Origin: Brienomyrus brachyistius
Lineage: Eukaryota > Chordata > Actinopteri > Osteoglossiformes > Mormyridae
NCBI RefSeq assembly: GCF_023856365.1
Contig: NC_064548.1
Coordinates: forward strand, 15,917,642-15,981,641
Length of the DNA: 64,000 nucleotides
Direction of reading: 5' to 3'
Part shown: one piece after another, positions 23,757 through 35,329 of the stretch
Position numbering within the stretch: the stretch's first letter is position 1
How the letters are laid out: each line of letters opens with the position of its first letter
The notes under the pieces: generated by a model
Databases searched by the model: none
Told to the model about the DNA's origin: nothing
What the model saw: the letters and a program-made list of their open reading frames with translations, nothing else
Translations under genes and position numbers: made by a program

Positions 23757-23845
23757 CGCAATTAGGCTAGTACGCATATAATCATTTTCTGTAGTGTATA
23801 TATGCTCAGCAATGGATTGGCATCTTATCTAAGGCCTACCTCACT

Positions 23846-23940
23846 GATGCCTGTGATAAGCTCCGCCCCCACCATACATGAATGTGATTAGCCCCGCCCC
23901 CATGATTAATGCCTGTGATAAGCTCCGCCCTCAAGACACA
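23846..23940 (+). repeat. Short tandem repeat with GC boxes
   Basis: About two and a half imperfect units of roughly 38 bp share 'gcctgtgataagctccgc' and related 'tgtgattagccccgcccc'. Each unit carries a GC-box-like ctccgccc or ccccgcccc core. Confidence 0.65.
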
Positions 23941-24439
23941 TGTATGAAATAAGAATAAGCATTAAGTGATCTGGTATCAGTCCAGCTAGAATGTCTGCTG
24001 CTTATTGCCCTATGCTGGAAGTGGCCCCAGGCACATGGACACCCAGTACTACACAAACAGCAATAGAACGGATAGAGAGAAGCATCACCTTACCATAGCC
24101 TCAAATGTCAAAGTTCACTTTAAAAGTGTGAATTATATTTTATATAAAGTTAGTATAGGCTGATATGCTGTGCTGTCCTTGTCATCTCTAAGGGCCTACA
24201 GCTCACGGAGTTTCCTAAGGGACTTTCATCCTGCTTGAAATCCCCTCTTTCCCAGAGACCACAGGCTCTATGCAGCGTCCCACGCTAGCTGGCATCTGAG
24301 GGTTGTCATCGTTGGAGCCACGGCATTTGAACGTAGACGGCAGGTTTTCAGTGGGGGGAGAGCAGGTCTGACAGAGCTGGGGAACGGATCCATTGGAAGA
24401 GCATATGAGCACAGCGACAGCCCAAAGCCGGGTCTTATA
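23941..24439. other. Unique sequence, nothing recognised
   Basis: No gene, RNA or transposon was identified between the GC-box repeat and family X copy 4. Confidence 0.35.
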
Positions 24440-24605
24440 CAAGGATTTTTGTAAAGTTCGAGGCATAAGAGGGGACATAATTCATATATGGGGGGCAACC
24501 TTATTATCAGCAAAGGATACATTTTGAATCAGTTAGTGACAGGGGAGGGCCAGTCTGGGGCCAATCAGCTTTCAGTTCTGGCCAGTGCCCTCGTGGCCCC
24601 GCCCC
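24440..24605 (+). mobile_element. Interspersed repeat 'X', copy 4
   Basis: This copy contains 'ggggacataattcatat', 'ttttgaatcagttagtgac' and 'ccaatcagctttcagttc', and ends at 'gtggccccgcccc'. It is collinear with the copies at 6571 and 34722. Confidence 0.7.
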
Positions 24606-24859
24606 TTTATACATGCCAGAATGATCATACTTCACTGGTTCACAGTGGCACGACTCCCCGTAACTTCACAGCAGAACCCACCATACTCTTCCCATACAGA
24701 AATGGATGATGGGATTTCCAGTTAACTATATGTGGCTTGAGGCCTTGAAATCTGAGGACTGTCCTTTTTTATGAGCTCCAGTGTCTGATATGATGTAATT
24801 AACCCAAGTAATTAATTCTAAGTGGAAGTTTGGTTTACATAACTCAGTAGTTCTCTAAG

Positions 24860-25200
24860 GTGAGCCCGGCGATGACTTGGCTGCACGCAGGTGTGAATCT
24901 AGAGCGCGCATCGTGGTGCGTTTTCATTGGCTCTGAGGGCGGACGGGGCAGCAGGGCAGCGGGGCAGCAGGGCAGCTCTTCAGAGTGGGGGCGCCAGAGA
25001 GGCAGCCCCGCACTCATCCTCACTGCTGAGCGTGTGGGCAGCGTTGGGGTCAGCGAGATGCCGGGCGTGAGTCAGCGAGCGCGTCCGCCAGCGTGCCAGA
25101 AGTGGGCGATACCGCTTACTTTTAATCGTGCGAGCCGGGAAGCGAGGGAAAGAGCGGCCGCATGCCGGGTTACTGCCGCACTGTTTATGCGCTTATTTAT
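24860..25200. promoter_or_regulatory. CpG island-like block
   Basis: The block is GC- and CpG-rich, contains an inverted CCAAT motif ('ttttcattggctc', about 24922), a short (GGGGCAGCA)n-like repeat near 24947-24980 and a NotI-type 'gcggccgc' near 25155. The open frame at 24860-25465 runs through it into CCAT repeats and has no recognisable domain. Promoter function is possible but unproven. Confidence 0.4.
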
Positions 25201-25284
25201 TGCAGTGCTGACAGGCATGTTTCTTCATATGCTGCAGGCCAAGAAACAAATCAGGGCAGTGTCCCAGATAACTGTCACTACTGG

Positions 25285-25495
25285 TCTCTACATCCAGGCA
25301 ATCACCCATTCATCCATCCCTCCACACAACCACCCATTCACCCATCCATCCTTCCACACACCCATCCATTCATCATCCATCAATCTATCCTCTATGTGTT
25401 CATCCATCCATTTACCTATCCACCCAGGCAAATGCACATTCATTCATTTATCCATCATCTCTTAATCCATCCATCTATCTATCCATGTATCCATG
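25285..25495. repeat. Imperfect (CCAT)n repeat
   Basis: The tract is CCAT/CCAC tetranucleotide-rich with many interruptions, like the reversed tail of the common SINE. After it, 'ctatggacaggatgtcac' near 25570 may be remnant SINE body in reverse orientation. Confidence 0.7.
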
Positions 25496-25599
25496 TCTAC
25501 CACATTTACCACTGTGGTGATTCTTTATCTTTTCCCACAAAGCATAGGACTCAGGCCATAAGAACACTATGGACAGGATGTCACTCCATCCCAATTTGA

Positions 25600-26059
25600 A
25601 TTTATTCTGTCCAACACACTTCCCTACCTGCAAGCCTGGATGACAAGAATAAAATGGTAGTCAGTGGGAAAGGAATTAATAAAAAAAAACGGACTGCTCA
25701 GATGCAAAAAAAAAGTAGCCTTGTGAGAGAATATGAAGGGCTATTTAAAAGATCATAACACCGAGAAAGCGGTAGTGAATGAATCTGCAAAGGAACAACA
25801 TACTCGGAATAAATTTCCAGGCAATTTAATAAAATAAAACTCAAACAAAGCGTCTTTTTTTATACGCCTTTTTAATTTTCCTCCCCTGCCTAGTCTGTAC
25901 AGTATGCTCTCAGCCTGCTCTCTGAATAAATACACATACATCTCGGTTGAAGCAGCGACAATTTGTACAGTAAATTAGACACTTAAAGCATCTTTGTTGT
26001 GATACTTAATTAGGGAAGCTGAGCTCTTTAACCCGATTTAATATCAAAGGTTATGTGTT
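25600..26059. other. AT-rich unique sequence
   Basis: This stretch is repeat-poor, with A runs near 25680 and 25706. No gene was seen. It borders the CpG island that starts near 26060. Confidence 0.35.
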
Positions 26060-26620
26060 CGACAACGACCAGCAAAGCGCGGCCGTTCTTGGGTTCGAAG
26101 AATATCTGGGCTGACAGTTAATATTTAGTGGAGAACCGCAGATGTCTGTCGCTACTCCTCGCGGGATCTTTCCCCATGTCCATTTCTCCTCGCCCACCTC
26201 TCCCTCCTTAACGATCTGGCACCGGAGTCTCGCACCGCAGCAGCCCACTGCCCCTCCCTCTTAGCGGACCTTCATTACGGAAACATCGCAAGGTTCCGCG
26301 CGGCGGAGGCTGGGGCCGAATCGCTGTCCCCGCTGCGCCGTGGCAGACAGCGCGCGAACCGTGCCAGGCTGGCCGCATGAACGCGCAGAACCGGGCGCGG
26401 GGGTCCGCTAACGACCGCTCAATTACGGGAAATTAGGGAGCCGCTGTGAGGTCCGTGCAGAACTCATTAAAGATCGGGAGGGGGAGGGATACAAATGCCA
26501 GTACAGGATTAATCCCCCGGGAACAACAGTGGGATCGGCGCGGGTCGAATCTCCATAAAGCCTTTGGTGTTTTATGTTAATGAGGCTGGTGTGCGGAGCG
26601 TCCTTTACAGTACCGCTCTA
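26060..26620. promoter_or_regulatory. CpG island
   Basis: CpG density is high: about 11 CpG in 26281-26340 and 10 in 26341-26400 by my count, against one or two per 60 bases in flanking sequence. No open frame with recognisable protein is present, and neither SINE nor satellite accounts for the composition. In fish such blocks often mark promoters or unmethylated regulatory regions, so this may be an unannotated transcription start or a developmental regulatory element. Confidence 0.6.
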
Positions 26621-27423
26621 CATTCCGGAATGCTTTAGAATTACATAAAAAAACACTTATAGTAGCTTAAATATAGATTTTGTTTTATGCAAACTAAACA
26701 GTTGTTTTGGTTTTACAGTTATAAGTCTTCTGTCATAAAGTTAATGCTTGACGTTTGTTACTTTTTTAAACATGCACGACCAATGGCCAATGAATAATTT
26801 CAACATTAACCCAGGAATAGATACCGACAAAGTTCAGCCATAAGGTAGAAAAATGCGATTAAATGAAGACTCGGATTACTAAGCATGGGGAACACATACA
26901 AGGTAACATCGGCATATGAAATTGAAATAATAGTTTAATCTATAAGCCGTGTTAATAATTAAAGTAGACCACGGCCTAGCGGTGTATTAGTCATGTATTA
27001 CTAATTGGTGTAAAATTTAAATGCATGTTGTAAACCCACACTGAGCGTCTCGCACACAGCTTAGGTGCCAAGTCATCACTGTACTAATTAGTTTGCAATT
27101 ATGTTTAATAACTTCTGTGAAAGCCCATCTCCCTTGTATATGTATATATTTTTTTTACTATGAGACGAAGAATAAACTGACAATGATGCACAAATTATGC
27201 AACAGGAATTAACTCTCAGTCTGAACGCTAACTGGCACGTCTTGCTTGTTGGTGAATCGTTAATCACAGGGGCCACCGCGTGCAGGACACGTATCTGATG
27301 TTTGTCTGAGCGCTGAACACGAATGGCTTCATTTTCACGCTGCGTCACATGACCTGCCAGAGTTATTCATGATGGTTCAAAATACAATATAGTCCCTGCT
27401 TGAATAAAGGCTGCTTTATTACC
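26621..27423. other. AT-rich unique block flanking the CpG island
   Basis: The block is repeat-free and AT-rich with 'gtgttaataattaaag' near 26950, 'tactaattggtg' near 26998 and 'gtactaattagtttgc' near 27080. It could hold conserved regulatory sequence together with the CpG island. No exon was seen. Confidence 0.3.
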
Positions 27424-27733
27424 ATCTGTCCATCTTCTAATGGGTTATGGTGGGCATATGGGGGGAGTGGGGTACACCCTTAAATGGGATGCCAGTCCAT
27501 CGTAGGGCACATGCACACAATCATGGATTATGGGTAATTTCGAGACGGCCATTAGTCTAACTGCATGCTTCTGGTCCATGGGAGTAAACTGAAGAAGCTG
27601 GAGGTAGCCCACACAAGGGGGGGGGGGGCATGTAACCCCAACCCCCCCCCCCCCACAGAGAGAGGATTCAAACGCCAACCCTGTAGGTGTGCAGTAATAG
27701 CGCCACCTACTGAGACACCGTGCCTCCTGCCAC
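27424..27733 (-). mobile_element. SINE, reverse, diverged
   Basis: The plus strand reads 'gatgccagtccatcgtagg', 'ggcacatgcacacaatc', 'gaagctggaggtagccc' and a reversed B-box remnant 'gaggattcaaacgcc'. A G run (about 27618-27629) and a C run (about 27643-27654) have grown inside it. Confidence 0.65.
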
Positions 27734-28307
27734 TATACTTTAAATAATTATAAATATCTGGGGGGGAGGTTAGCAATCTCAGTGGGTGCATCCTACCGGG
27801 TTGCATTTACAGTTCTTTCTAAATTACCCTTGTGTGTGTGTGTGTGTGTGTGTTTCTCTGCTTCTTTGTACACGTGACCTTGCATTGGATAAGCTACAAC
27901 GAAAACCAATGAATAGACAAAAGATTATAAAAGTGAGGAAGAAGAACGTAGGAATGAGAAGTGATGCGTGTCATTCTGTCCTCACTTTGCATGCTATGAT
28001 ACCATACAGGTAGTTACAGTGCTACCAATGCCTAGCATAGAATACATTACCCATTTATACATAATTGATGTGTCTCCCACTGTTAGTATTTTCCAGAGCC
28101 ATATAAAAGTTCTTGTGTGTTTGAACAAACATCAGTCATGGTGCAATGTGTGATGACCCCCCTGCCCCCCGCCCCCAACCCCTGGCCACCCCAATCTTTC
28201 TGTCCATCTGCCTGTCATGGGGACTTAGCTGAAGAAGATGCATCAGTCTTCTCTAGCCAATCTCAATCCTCTTTTTTTGCAAGAATGCAAGTTTGGGAAT
28301 CCTAATC
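27734..28307. other. Unique sequence with a (GT)n run
   Basis: A (GT)n microsatellite lies at about 27832-27853. Nothing else was recognised. Confidence 0.4.
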
Positions 28308-28457
28308 CAGCGTTTCCAAATCCGGTCCTTAGGGAGCCACAGCCGGTCCATGTTTTTGCTCCAGCTGAGCTCCCTGCCAGACAGCCCACATTTTTGCTCC
28401 CTCACAGCTCCCGGTGGTTTGCTTGTGAGTCCCTGAGGATTGGATTGGGAAACACTA
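28308..28457. mobile_element. MITE-like element 'Z', copy 1
   Basis: The ends are imperfect inverted repeats: 'cagcgtttccaaatccgg' on the left and 'ggattggattgggaaacac' on the right. The interior contains 'catttttgctccctcac'. A copy with the same termini lies at 50166-50281. I recognise this as a common short fish DNA element but do not assign a family name. Confidence 0.65.
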
Positions 28458-28892
28458 GTACAATCTATCACATTGTACAAAAACTGTATTTTTGGAAGTT
28501 GCATATACGTTTTGTATTATACATATTTTATATTATTCTTGATCATTTTTGACCTTCAAGCCCTACATTTCTTGTGGGATTAGGAGTGACATTCCTTCAT
28601 TTTACATAAAGAGTATAAATATAAAGAAATAGTGTAAACTAAGACTCACATTCAATGTGCACTGCGTACAGAAAGCGGCTGATCATGAGAATGATGGGAA
28701 ATGCACTGAAGGGAGATGTAGCTGCAGGCAATTTTACAAGATGGTGCTGGTAAAACCTTTATTTGAGCCCTTGTGCTGAGTATCATATGCAAACCACAGA
28801 CTATGAAGGATCATTTTACAGTGCAGGGACAACTGTATTAGCAATGCAGGGGAAATGGCCAAAGAATGACATGCTCTTTCTGATTTCCTTAG
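28458..28892. other. AT-rich unique sequence
   Basis: No gene or repeat was recognised. 'gatttccttagggatc' just before the TCTA repeat may be the 3' end of a LINE of the kind that ends in TCTA repeats. Confidence 0.35.
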
Positions 28893-29001
<109 letters not shown>

Positions 29002-29109
29002 AGCCTTATCGCAGGCAGATGAGCTGCATCAGAGCAGAACCAACGGATGCCGCTAAGCAACAGAGAGAAAGAGAGAGAAAGACAGAGCAAAAGAGAGAGA
29101 AAGAGACAA

Positions 29110-29530
29110 CTCATTAATTGCTAACTAGTTGGCATCTGCCACCCGACATCCCCCTGCGTCCATGGAAACGAGCGGCGGGGTTCCATCTGCTTTCTGGCGC
29201 CGCTCGTGGGCCGAGCGGGTCCGAGCAGCGGAGCGGCCGGTCCCAGAAAGGCAGCTCTGTGAGCTTTGGACTGGGGCCCAGCTCTAATAAGAGTAATCAG
29301 GGCCCCCATGCCGGGCCGAGGGAAACGCTTCGCAGCGGTGGCACGGCACAGCCAAGCCGGCCTTGCGTGTTTACCCAAAACACTCGGGGAGAGGCTGCCG
29401 TGTGCGTGTGTGCTGGGCCACTGGCGCGGGGATTACACCGGGGCGGTCAAGGCCGCCGGCCGCTAGTGTGTCACAGGACGGGCCCCACTGACGAGCACTT
29501 AACCCGGTTTCTGCCGGCGAATTATCCACT
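29110..29530. promoter_or_regulatory. CpG island-like block
   Basis: CpG content is high across the block ('gagcggcggggttcc', 'gagcggagcggccgg', 'gccgggccgagggaaacg'), with TAAT motifs ('ctctaataagagtaatc') inside. No domain is visible in the open frames (for example 29118-29537). A regulatory or promoter role is possible. Confidence 0.45.
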
Positions 29531-29572
29531 GGAATAAATTGGCAAACATTGCTTATGACAAAGCGACTTGTG

Positions 29573-29762
29573 CTTGTGGCCCAGCAAGTTGGGATGTGGT
29601 ACCGGCAATCAGAAAGGTGAGGGTTCAGATCCCAGGGTTGGCCGAGTCGGTTCACCACTGGGTTTCTGAGCAAGACCCCCTACAGATCTAGGGACTGTCT
29701 GATCCTGCGTTCACAAGAAATGTATGTTGCTTTGGATAAAATTGTCTGCCATGTAAATAAAT
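29573..29762 (+). mobile_element. Second SINE type, forward
   Basis: A tRNA-like head with B box 'gggttcagatccc' (about 29633) is followed by a body and the teleost-type tail 'tgctttggataaaattg'. This is a different family from the 'gtggtgcagtgg' SINE. The other member in the window is the broken reverse copy at 45997-46455. Confidence 0.75.
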
Positions 29763-29884
29763 CAAGGGACTTATTGTAAATAAATAGACTTGTCAGTATT
29801 TCCAAAGGACAGCTAGTCAACAGATACCCACCTATTGAAACCCTTTTGGTCACATATTTCCTAAAAACTAGAATTATTGAGAAG

Positions 29885-30003
29885 GGATGGTGCCCCATCC
29901 AGGGTTGTTCCCTGTCCTGTGCCTTTAGTTTCTGGGACCAGCATCAGACCCCTGTGACCCTGCATAGGACAGGCAGGTGCAGAAAACGGATCGATAGATA
30001 GAT
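29885..30003 (+). mobile_element. SINE 3' fragment, forward
   Basis: The sequence 'cccatccagggttgttccc', 'gcctttagtttctggga' and 'gcataggacaggcagg' is the 3' half of the common SINE. It ends in (GATA)n instead of (ATGG)n. Confidence 0.7.
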
Positions 30004-30647
30004 AAACTAAAATACTGCCAATTTTGGGTTTGACTCATAGTACATTTGACAGCCTTCCCTTGAAGATACTGTAAGCTGCAGTTATTAAATCTATCAGGTG
30101 AATTTCTAGCTATAGGAGGCAGCAGGCCTGAAGCTTCAGTCGACTCTATCCCAAGCAAAGTGGTGCTTCCCCTGGCCACTGAAATAAGCACCACTCACAC
30201 GACCATCTGCTATGATTTCAGCTCAAACCGCCATTCCCGGAGGCCCCCGTCAAAATATTCCCTCTCAGTACAGATACTGTGTTTTGCACAGTGAGGGCAG
30301 TGTGTTCCCGGTGGGCTTGGTAAGGGAGACGGGGGTGAAGGGTCTTTTTTTTTTTTTTTTGCTTGGAAAGCCTCGGGCAGCTAAGCTTGCTAATGGAGTT
30401 TAAATACTTCTGTGTGTCCAGCCTCGACTCTAAGGCAGAATTACTGGGAAAACATAACAACCGAAGACAGATAACGGAACACAATTATTGTAGAAGAAGT
30501 CCGTCCATCCATCTTGCAATGGCCTATCCTGGTCTGGGTTGCGGGTTCTATAAGAAAAAAAAAAAGAGAGTAAAGAAAATTTTTCTAGAAACATCTTCTG
30601 AATATTATTTACAGAGCAGTATTGTTTTTGTTTTATCAGCATCTACA
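30004..30647. other. Unique sequence, nothing recognised
   Basis: A poly-T run lies at about 30344-30360 and an A-rich run at about 30555-30566. No gene was seen. Confidence 0.35.
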
Positions 30648-31416
30648 CTCACTGGCCACTATATTAGGTACATCCACCTAGCAATAGGTAGGACAGGACG
30701 CTCTTTTGCCGTTTCACGGACAGCCAAATTTTTCGTTCAGGAAATTCTTTATGCACAGCGCTGCTGCACTGAGCTATCATTTTTGCTATTATGACTTTGC
30801 ATAGCAGTGGTTAGCACTGTTGCCTCACACCTCTGGGACCCGGGTTCGAGTCTCCGCCCCCCTGTGTGTGGAGTTTGCATGTTCTCCCCATGTCGTCGTG
30901 GGGTTTCCTCCGGGTACTCCGGTTTCCCCCCACAGTCCATAAACATGCTGAGGCTAATTGGACTTGCTAAATTGCCCATAGGTGTGCATGTGTGAGTGAA
31001 TGGTGTGTGAGTTTGCCCTGCGGTGGGCTGGCCCGCCATCCTGGGTTGTTTCCTGCCTCGTGCTCGTTGCTTCCAGGATAGGCTCCAGACCCCCCACGAC
31101 CCAGTAGGATAAGCGGTTTGGAAAATGGATGGATGGATGGATGGATGGATGGATGGATTGATGGACTTACCTCTTCGCTTTAACGAGTCTGACCATTTTG
31201 TTTTGACCTATTTCAAGCTGAGTGGATGTTCATACCAATCATACCATGCTTAAAATCACCTAGATCATACATTGTAATGCTTAACAGCGCCATAACCGAA
31301 TCTCTAGACTCATTCTGTGTGCTGCAATCTATTCAGTTGCAGCCACGTGATTCCCTGCTTGTAGAAGCAGGCTGTTCACCTGTGCTAGCAGGTGTACCTA
31401 ATAAAGTGGCCCCTGC
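30648..31416 (+). mobile_element. Non-autonomous DNA transposon with 'ctaataaagtggcc' ends, carrying a SINE
   Basis: The left end 'cactcactggccactat' plus 'attaggtacatcc' is the inverted partner of the right end 'ggtgtacctaataaagtggc' (about 31389-31410). This terminal sequence is common in fish DNA transposons. The interior on each side of the SINE ('atgactttg' then 'acttacctcttcgctttaac') reads as one interrupted element. No transposase frame is present. Confidence 0.75.
30795..31163 (+). mobile_element. Near-complete SINE, forward, nested
   Basis: This copy holds A-box 'gcagtggttagcactg', B-box 'cccgggttcgagtctcc', the middle 'gttctccccatgtcg', 'gtccataaacatgctgagg', 'gtgtgtgagtttgccctg', and a tail of seven or so ATGG units. 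Only the first few head bases are missing. 'gactt' occurs at both junctions with the host transposon, consistent with a short target duplication. It is the reference copy used for the other calls. Confidence 0.9.
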
Positions 31417-31659
31417 ATGTTTATCCCTCATGAATCCAGATTAATTTCTGAGATGCTCGATTTGCTTCTCTTAAATAAAGCAAAAAAAACAACTGAAATG
31501 ACTATCACTGCAGTTGTGATATAATTTCTTAGCGAAACACTGAAGATAAATCGGTTAAGTAACCATTTGTCCCTGGGATGGATTTGAACAGCGTAGTAAA
31601 ACCACAAGCTATGAAAGCAGAATAAGGAATAAGGGCAAAAATCACAGCAATAAAGCTTC
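31417..31659. other. Unique sequence, nothing recognised
   Basis: AT-rich non-coding sequence lies between the transposon and the candidate conserved block. Confidence 0.3.
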
Positions 31660-32420
31660 CTTTTCCATCACATCCCCAGTCATTTGGAAAGATAAAGGGG
31701 GTCAGTTAGATGCCTGTGGAGGCAGAGAGGGAGGGTGAGTCCTGGCTGGCCAGGGGGTAGCAATTTCCATTCATTCCTCCGTCGATTTGCCCGCGCCATG
31801 GAGAGGAAGTGGCCCTGTGACATGCAGATAGGGTGTCAATCAAGGCAGGAGGCTTGAGACCGCGCACAGCACCAAGGCGGCAATAACAGAGCTTGACCAG
31901 AGCGGGATCTGTAATAGCCCTTTGGCCCAGAGTTGCTGGAAGACTGTCATTTTCGGGGGGAATTCATTTTCGAGGCAGTGATTCGGGAAGGTGAAACGGT
32001 GTAAAGAGCAGCAGTAATTTCCGTCTTCCTTTATTCTTTCTGGGAGGGGCAGGTTTCGGACGGCTCTGAAAGGTTGTAATTGAGGTTAATATCAAGCATA
32101 GTTCTTGGGTGACTCACGGAGGCTTTGATCCGCCAAATTTTCCCTCCCGTCTGATGGAAGAATATGGAAAACAGAAGCGATCATGCCGGCTTTCAAGTGC
32201 TAATTCTGGATCCTCCATGTTCCGCCGTGAGACTTTGGCTCTTATTCTGATACACAAACAGTCGCATCTGTGCCTCCCCCTTGTTCTGTGTCGCCTTTGC
32301 TTTGGGGGCCGTTGACACAGCAAAATCTCCCCATCTCTCTCCCGCATTCCCACTTATACGGCAAGTGACAGTAAATGTTCGTTTTCCGAGTTTTAAATGA
32401 GGGGGGCCAAGATAGGAGGT
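31660..32420. promoter_or_regulatory. Candidate conserved non-coding block
   Basis: The stretch is repeat-free and of even composition, with motifs such as 'gacatgcagatagggtgtc', 'tcaatcaaggcagg' and 'tgtaattgaggttaatatc'. Short frames on both strands carry no domains. It looks like enhancer-type unique DNA. No alignment was possible. Confidence 0.25.
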
Positions 32421-33299
32421 CAGAAGCAAATTAGGCACCGTTACTCGCTTTGAAATCCTGAAGTGTGATTCCCCACTGAACCCTTTGTAAACGTCTTATT
32501 GATGCAGTGTTAGCATTAGCACCCGTGTGTCTATGGATGGAACTTTGCGTTCTGTATTGTTAAGGAGATGTAACAGCGCAAGAAAATGAAAGCAATGGCA
32601 CCGATCGCAGAGGTCAGGTGCGTCTCACTCATGTCTGAATCTGAAGCCCTCAATGGAGCCCATGGCACTAATGCAGGGCTTCCCTGGTGCCAAAGCCCGC
32701 TGATGCGATGCAGAAAAGAGGCGGCCTGTCATGTATGAAAGGGAGGCTTTCTGGGAAGCATTCCAGGAGCGGTCACCTGACTAAATGGACAGATAAACCC
32801 TGCGAGGAGGGCAGGGGCGAAGAGAGGCCCACAAAGAGAAAGCCCGGCCTGCCACAGGTTTTCCCATGATGCCGTGAGGGCGGAGGGCAGCCGAGCTCAG
32901 AGAGGTCACGCTGAGCCATATGCTAATTCATCGACCTGGCGGACATGCCCTCCCCACAATACACAGGAGGGGTGAAAGCGGGCCGTTCAGACGATCGTGA
33001 CTCTGCTGCGCGATCTGCCTCTGTAGCCAGTGAGCCGCTCTTCTCTGCTGACACATTGTGGGTCGGTGGATTTGAGAAGTGTTGTTAATCTTGCATGGAA
33101 GTAGCACAACTGTCCCAGAACGGAAAGGAGAGACTTCAGTGCAGAGTCGACTCACCGTTCCCCTGTAGCCCAGTAATGCGAATCTAGCTGGCATGTTCAG
33201 TCTTAACACTCTAATCGTAGTAATAACATTTAAAGATAAATTCGCATAGAACCACGTACAGTATTTATTCATGTGAATCTCCTATTGTACACTTGCCCA
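32421..33299. other. Unique sequence, no gene seen
   Basis: The open frames are short and unremarkable. No RNA gene or transposon was identified. Confidence 0.35.
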
Positions 33300-33503
33300 A
33301 CCTAACATAAAAATCTGCTTTATTTATAAAGCACTTTAACATCAGCCCTTGGTGACCAAAGAGCTTTACCTAGATTACAAAATCACCACATGATATGAGG
33401 GCATAAGACCAACATAAATCACAGATACACAATCTGCTCTGTAGTATATTAAAGTCTCCTCAAATGCTAATGAAAACATGAGCTTTAAGGGTAGATTTAA
33501 ACA
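33300..33503 (-). mobile_element. LINE 3' untranslated end, reverse
   Basis: Read on the minus strand, the sequence runs from the reverse-transcriptase remnant into 'ggtaaagctctttggtcacc' and 'ttaaagtgctttataaataa' near the 3' end. Paired short 'aaagcnctttnn' blocks of this kind are typical of the 3' ends of fish LINEs. Confidence 0.6.
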
Positions 33504-33779
33504 CTAAAACTGAAGAAGATCAGCTAATGTGCAGTGGTAAGCTATTCCAAAACCCTTTGTTTTGAGTGGCAGACGAAGCAGGTCTGATGGCCTCAGCAAT
33601 GTTGACACAGTATATGTACATAGCAAACTTGTGATATAAGGAGAAGCAAAGCCATGTAGGGTTTTAAATGCAAATAATAAAGTCTTAAACAGAGTACTGT
33701 ACTGAACTGGCAGCCAATGGAGCGACGTCCTGGCTAAAATTACCCACTGTGGCCCTATCAAATCTGGCCTCCTAATCAT
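33504..33779 (-). pseudogene. LINE ORF2 C-terminal fragment (reverse transcriptase polyprotein)
   Basis: The minus-strand frame of 91 codons contains 'LHWLPVQYSTLFKTLLFAFK' followed by TLHGFASPYI and RPSDLLRLPLKTKGFG. This matches the conserved C-terminal block of non-LTR retrotransposon ORF2 (pattern HWLPV..R..FK.L.L.FK.LHG.AP.Y...L). In intact elements this block lies after the reverse transcriptase domain. Endonuclease and polymerase domains are absent, and the frame departs from the family after residue 80. The element is a 5'-truncated dead LINE continuous with the 3' end at 33300-33503. Confidence 0.8.
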
Positions 33780-33780
33780 C

Positions 33781-33979
33781 CCCTGTATCTAATTGGTGAA
33801 TTCTCTCCTGCCCCCTCACCACCTTAGCTACTGTGTGGTGAGTGTACTGGCACAGAATGGCTGCCGTTGCATCGTCCGAGTGGACGCTACACGGAAGTGG
33901 TGGGTGAATTGGGTCCCCATTGATTTTGTAAAGCACTTTATAAATGTAACTTTCATTCATTCATTCATTCATTCATTCA
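33781..33979 (+). mobile_element. LINE 3' end with (CATT)n tail, forward
   Basis: The sequence 'gtgtggtgagtgtactggc', 'ggctgccgttgcatcgtcc' and 'tgtaaagcactttataaatg' is followed by five or six CATT units. This is the kind of 3' end found on severely 5'-truncated fish LINE insertions. It abuts the reverse LINE, so the two fragments sit head to head. Confidence 0.6.
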
Positions 33980-34059
33980 GGTTAGGGCTGGAGTTACGTC
34001 GTTCCTCCTCTTTGCCACAGTTAAAGAGGCACAGAAAGTATTCACAATATGTACAAAAT

Positions 34060-34292
34060 GGTATTGGTGGTACAGTACCACTGCCTGACACCTCCTGCTC
34101 CTGGGTTGGGGGTATAACCCCCCCCGCGCTCTGTGTGTGTGTTGTGTCAAAGTTCTCCCCATGTTGTGTTGGTTTCTTCCTGTCCTGCAAAAATATCCGG
34201 TTCAGTGAAACGTTGTCTCTAAAATTCCCATGGTGCCCCCCCCTTATATGTGGTTCCTATGTGGGATAAGTACTTGGAAGGTGGGTGGACAA
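34060..34292 (+). mobile_element. SINE, forward, diverged
   Basis: The head 'ggtggtacagtaccactgcc' and the middle 'agttctccccatgttgtg' match the common SINE with many changes, and a degraded tail 'gggataagtacttggaagg' ends at 'gtgggtgg'. Confidence 0.6.
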
Positions 34293-34721
34293 ATCTATAA
34301 TTATTGTACCAAAAAGTATAAGAAGCAACTGAATCCGCATTAAATTTCTGAAAAAAATCAGAAGGAAATTCTAACACTGTAGTTTGTATTTTGATACAGA
34401 GAAACTCCTTTCGAGTCTCCGGATGCTTCTGCATTGTTTTTCACAGGTGATGACATGCCTGCTTTTTACCGTCACCTCACTGCTCAACCTCCCCACACCT
34501 GACAGCAGCACCGCAGGTGTGAGGGTGACACCGCACGGCTGACACTGAGATGTGACCACACTGCCTCAGTCTCGCAGGGGTGAGGAAAGGGTCAGCAACA
34601 AATCAGGCAGAGAAGGAACACATTGATAGATGTTTCCTACCTGGAAGGATGCTTCATTCTCAACTGCGTGGTTCTGGAGTAAGAAGTAATGGGACAGTAG
34701 GGCTACCTCCAGGGCTGACTG
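34293..34721. other. Unique sequence, nothing recognised
   Basis: No gene or repeat was identified. Composition is ordinary. Confidence 0.3.

Positions 34722-35329
<608 letters not shown>

Noticed and set aside
24860..25465. 201-codon open frame as a gene
   Set aside because: It runs from a CpG-rich block into CCAT repeats, with low-complexity glycine/serine and histidine/proline residues and no domain.
30795..30860. Genuine tRNA gene
   Set aside because: A- and B-box-like sequences are part of a SINE. No cloverleaf with a proper anticodon arm or acceptor stem was found.
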